Shown here: positions 4,915 to 5,662 of the stretch, piece after piece
Layout: each line of letters opens with the position of its first letter
How positions within the stretch are numbered: the first letter of the stretch is position 1
NCBI GenBank assembly: GCA_946999025.1
Contig: CAMQBP010000140.1
Location: forward strand, 1 to 5,662
Length of the DNA: 5,662 bases
Direction of reading: 5' to 3'
Source of the DNA: an uncultured Prevotella sp.
GTDB taxonomy: Bacteria > Bacteroidota > Bacteroidia > Bacteroidales > Bacteroidaceae
Translations under genes and position numbers: made by a program
The notes under the pieces: model-generated
What the model saw: only the letters and a program-made list of their open reading frames with translations
Told to the model about the DNA's origin: nothing
The model's database searches: none

Positions 4915-5662
4915 ATGAAACCTAAGGCTAAAAAATCACTGTTAACGATGATGCCATTCAGCAAAACTTTTTTGGTTGGCGCATTGTTATTTATTTCATC
5001 AGCAGGGTTTGCACAAAATCAAATCATCAAGTTGCAGCAGCGCAAAGCAACGCTGAAGACTTTGATTACTGCGATTGAAAAACAGACCAACAAATCAGTG
5101 GACTATGGACAAAATGTCATCAATTTGAAGAAGGTAGTCCAAGTAAGTTCTAACAAGATGAAGTTGTCCGATCTTTTACAAGAACTTTTCAAGGGCACCA
5201 ACGTCGATTATACCATTACCGACCACCACATCTTGATTAGTGAGAAACCTAAAGCTAAAGTCAGCACTTCTGCGCAAGACCAGGCTACCATTAAGGTGAC
5301 AGGGCAAGTGACAGATGCGAATGGCGAATCGCTCCCAGGTGTTACGGTGAGAGTGAAGGGCGGCAAGAATGCTACTGCAACCGATATTGACGGAAACTAT
5401 ATCCTCAATGTTCGTAGCAATGACATACTTGAATTCTCGTATGTTGGATTTACTACTCGTGAATTCAAAGCTTCTGATGTCACCTCTACTACCGTCTTAA
5501 ACGAAAGTTCTAAACAACTGGGTGAAGTGGTAGTAACGGCTCTTGGTATCAAACGCGAAGAGAAGGCTTTGAGCTACAATGTACAACAAGTAAAGAGTGA
5601 AGAACTAACTCGTAACAAGGATGCCAACTTTGTCAACTCGCTCAATGGTAAGGTGGCAGGTG
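4915..5662 (+). CDS. SusC/RagA-family TonB-dependent receptor with STN domain, N-terminal part
   Basis: The frame opens at ATG 4915 and runs off the window edge after 249 residues; whole members have about 1,000 or more. Residues 1-33 form a signal peptide (KPKAKKSLL basic end, hydrophobic LVGALLFISSAGFA, cut before Q34). An STN domain spans about 39-109 (ATLKTLITAIEKQTNKSVDY, then KLSDLLQELFKGTNVDYTI, ILIS). A carboxypeptidase-regulatory-like beta domain follows at about 126-197 (VTGQVTDANGESLPGVTVRV, TDIDGNYIL, LEFSYVGF). The TonB-box region and SusC signature GEVVVTALGIKREEKALSYN (203-222) lead into the plug (NSLNGKVAG). These receptors import glycans, peptides or other ligands across the outer membrane with a SusD lipoprotein. 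The STN domain marks this one as a signal transducer to FecR. The substrate is unknown. Met12 or Met13 are possible alternative starts but would shorten the basic end of the signal peptide. Confidence 0.95.
   Translation, partial: MKPKAKKSLLTMMPFSKTFLVGALLFISSAGFAQNQIIKLQQRKATLKTLITAIEKQTNKSVDYGQNVINLKKVVQVSSNKMKLSDLLQELFKGTNVDYTITDHHILISEKPKAKVSTSAQDQATIKVTGQVTDANGESLPGVTVRVKGGKNATATDIDGNYILNVRSNDILEFSYVGFTTREFKASDVTSTTVLNESSKQLGEVVVTALGIKREEKALSYNVQQVKSEELTRNKDANFVNSLNGKVAG

Overview
The window looks like Bacteroidales chromosome, most probably Prevotella or a close relative. The evidence is a type IX secretion pair (PorU end plus PorV), an ECF sigma/FecR/SusC-type regulatory locus with an STN domain on the receptor, a TAnnTTTG-type promoter box, A-rich leaders without clear Shine-Dalgarno sites, and repeat-rich intergenic DNA of the kind I associate with that genus. 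The genus is an impression; the order-level assignment is firm.

Left part (1-2334, all + strand): the C-terminal end of the PorU sortase, then full-length PorV, then ispF of the MEP isoprenoid pathway. PorU and PorV are 48 bases apart and probably co-transcribed. PorV and ispF are separated by 248 bases holding a perfect 9-bp GC-rich hairpin and a striking low-complexity array of CT-anchored units that switches from an 8-bp to a 9-bp period and back.

Middle (2335-3774): a short convergent gap with small hairpins, then an ECF sigma factor on the minus strand with a perfect TATATTTG -7 box. Upstream of it lies a 739-base gene-free stretch between the divergent sigma and fecR genes. That stretch is rich in inverted and direct repeats, including an 11-bp perfect hairpin enclosed by a 9-bp stem and an interleaved repeat pair that could form a pseudoknot. 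This is the least explained DNA in the window. It may be a dispersed repeat, a structured RNA or a regulatory region.

Right part (3775-5662, + strand): a FecR-type anti-sigma factor with one transmembrane segment, then the first 249 residues of a SusC/RagA-family TonB-dependent receptor with signal peptide, STN domain, carboxypeptidase-regulatory-like domain and TonB-box region. With the divergent sigma gene this makes a complete trans-envelope signalling set: ligand at the receptor, STN contact with periplasmic FecR, release of the sigma factor. The substrate cannot be told from what is visible because the receptor is cut and its SusD partner lies outside.

All protein-coding genes belong to recognised families. 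The parts worth a second look are the two unusual noncoding stretches and the divergent layout of the signalling locus.
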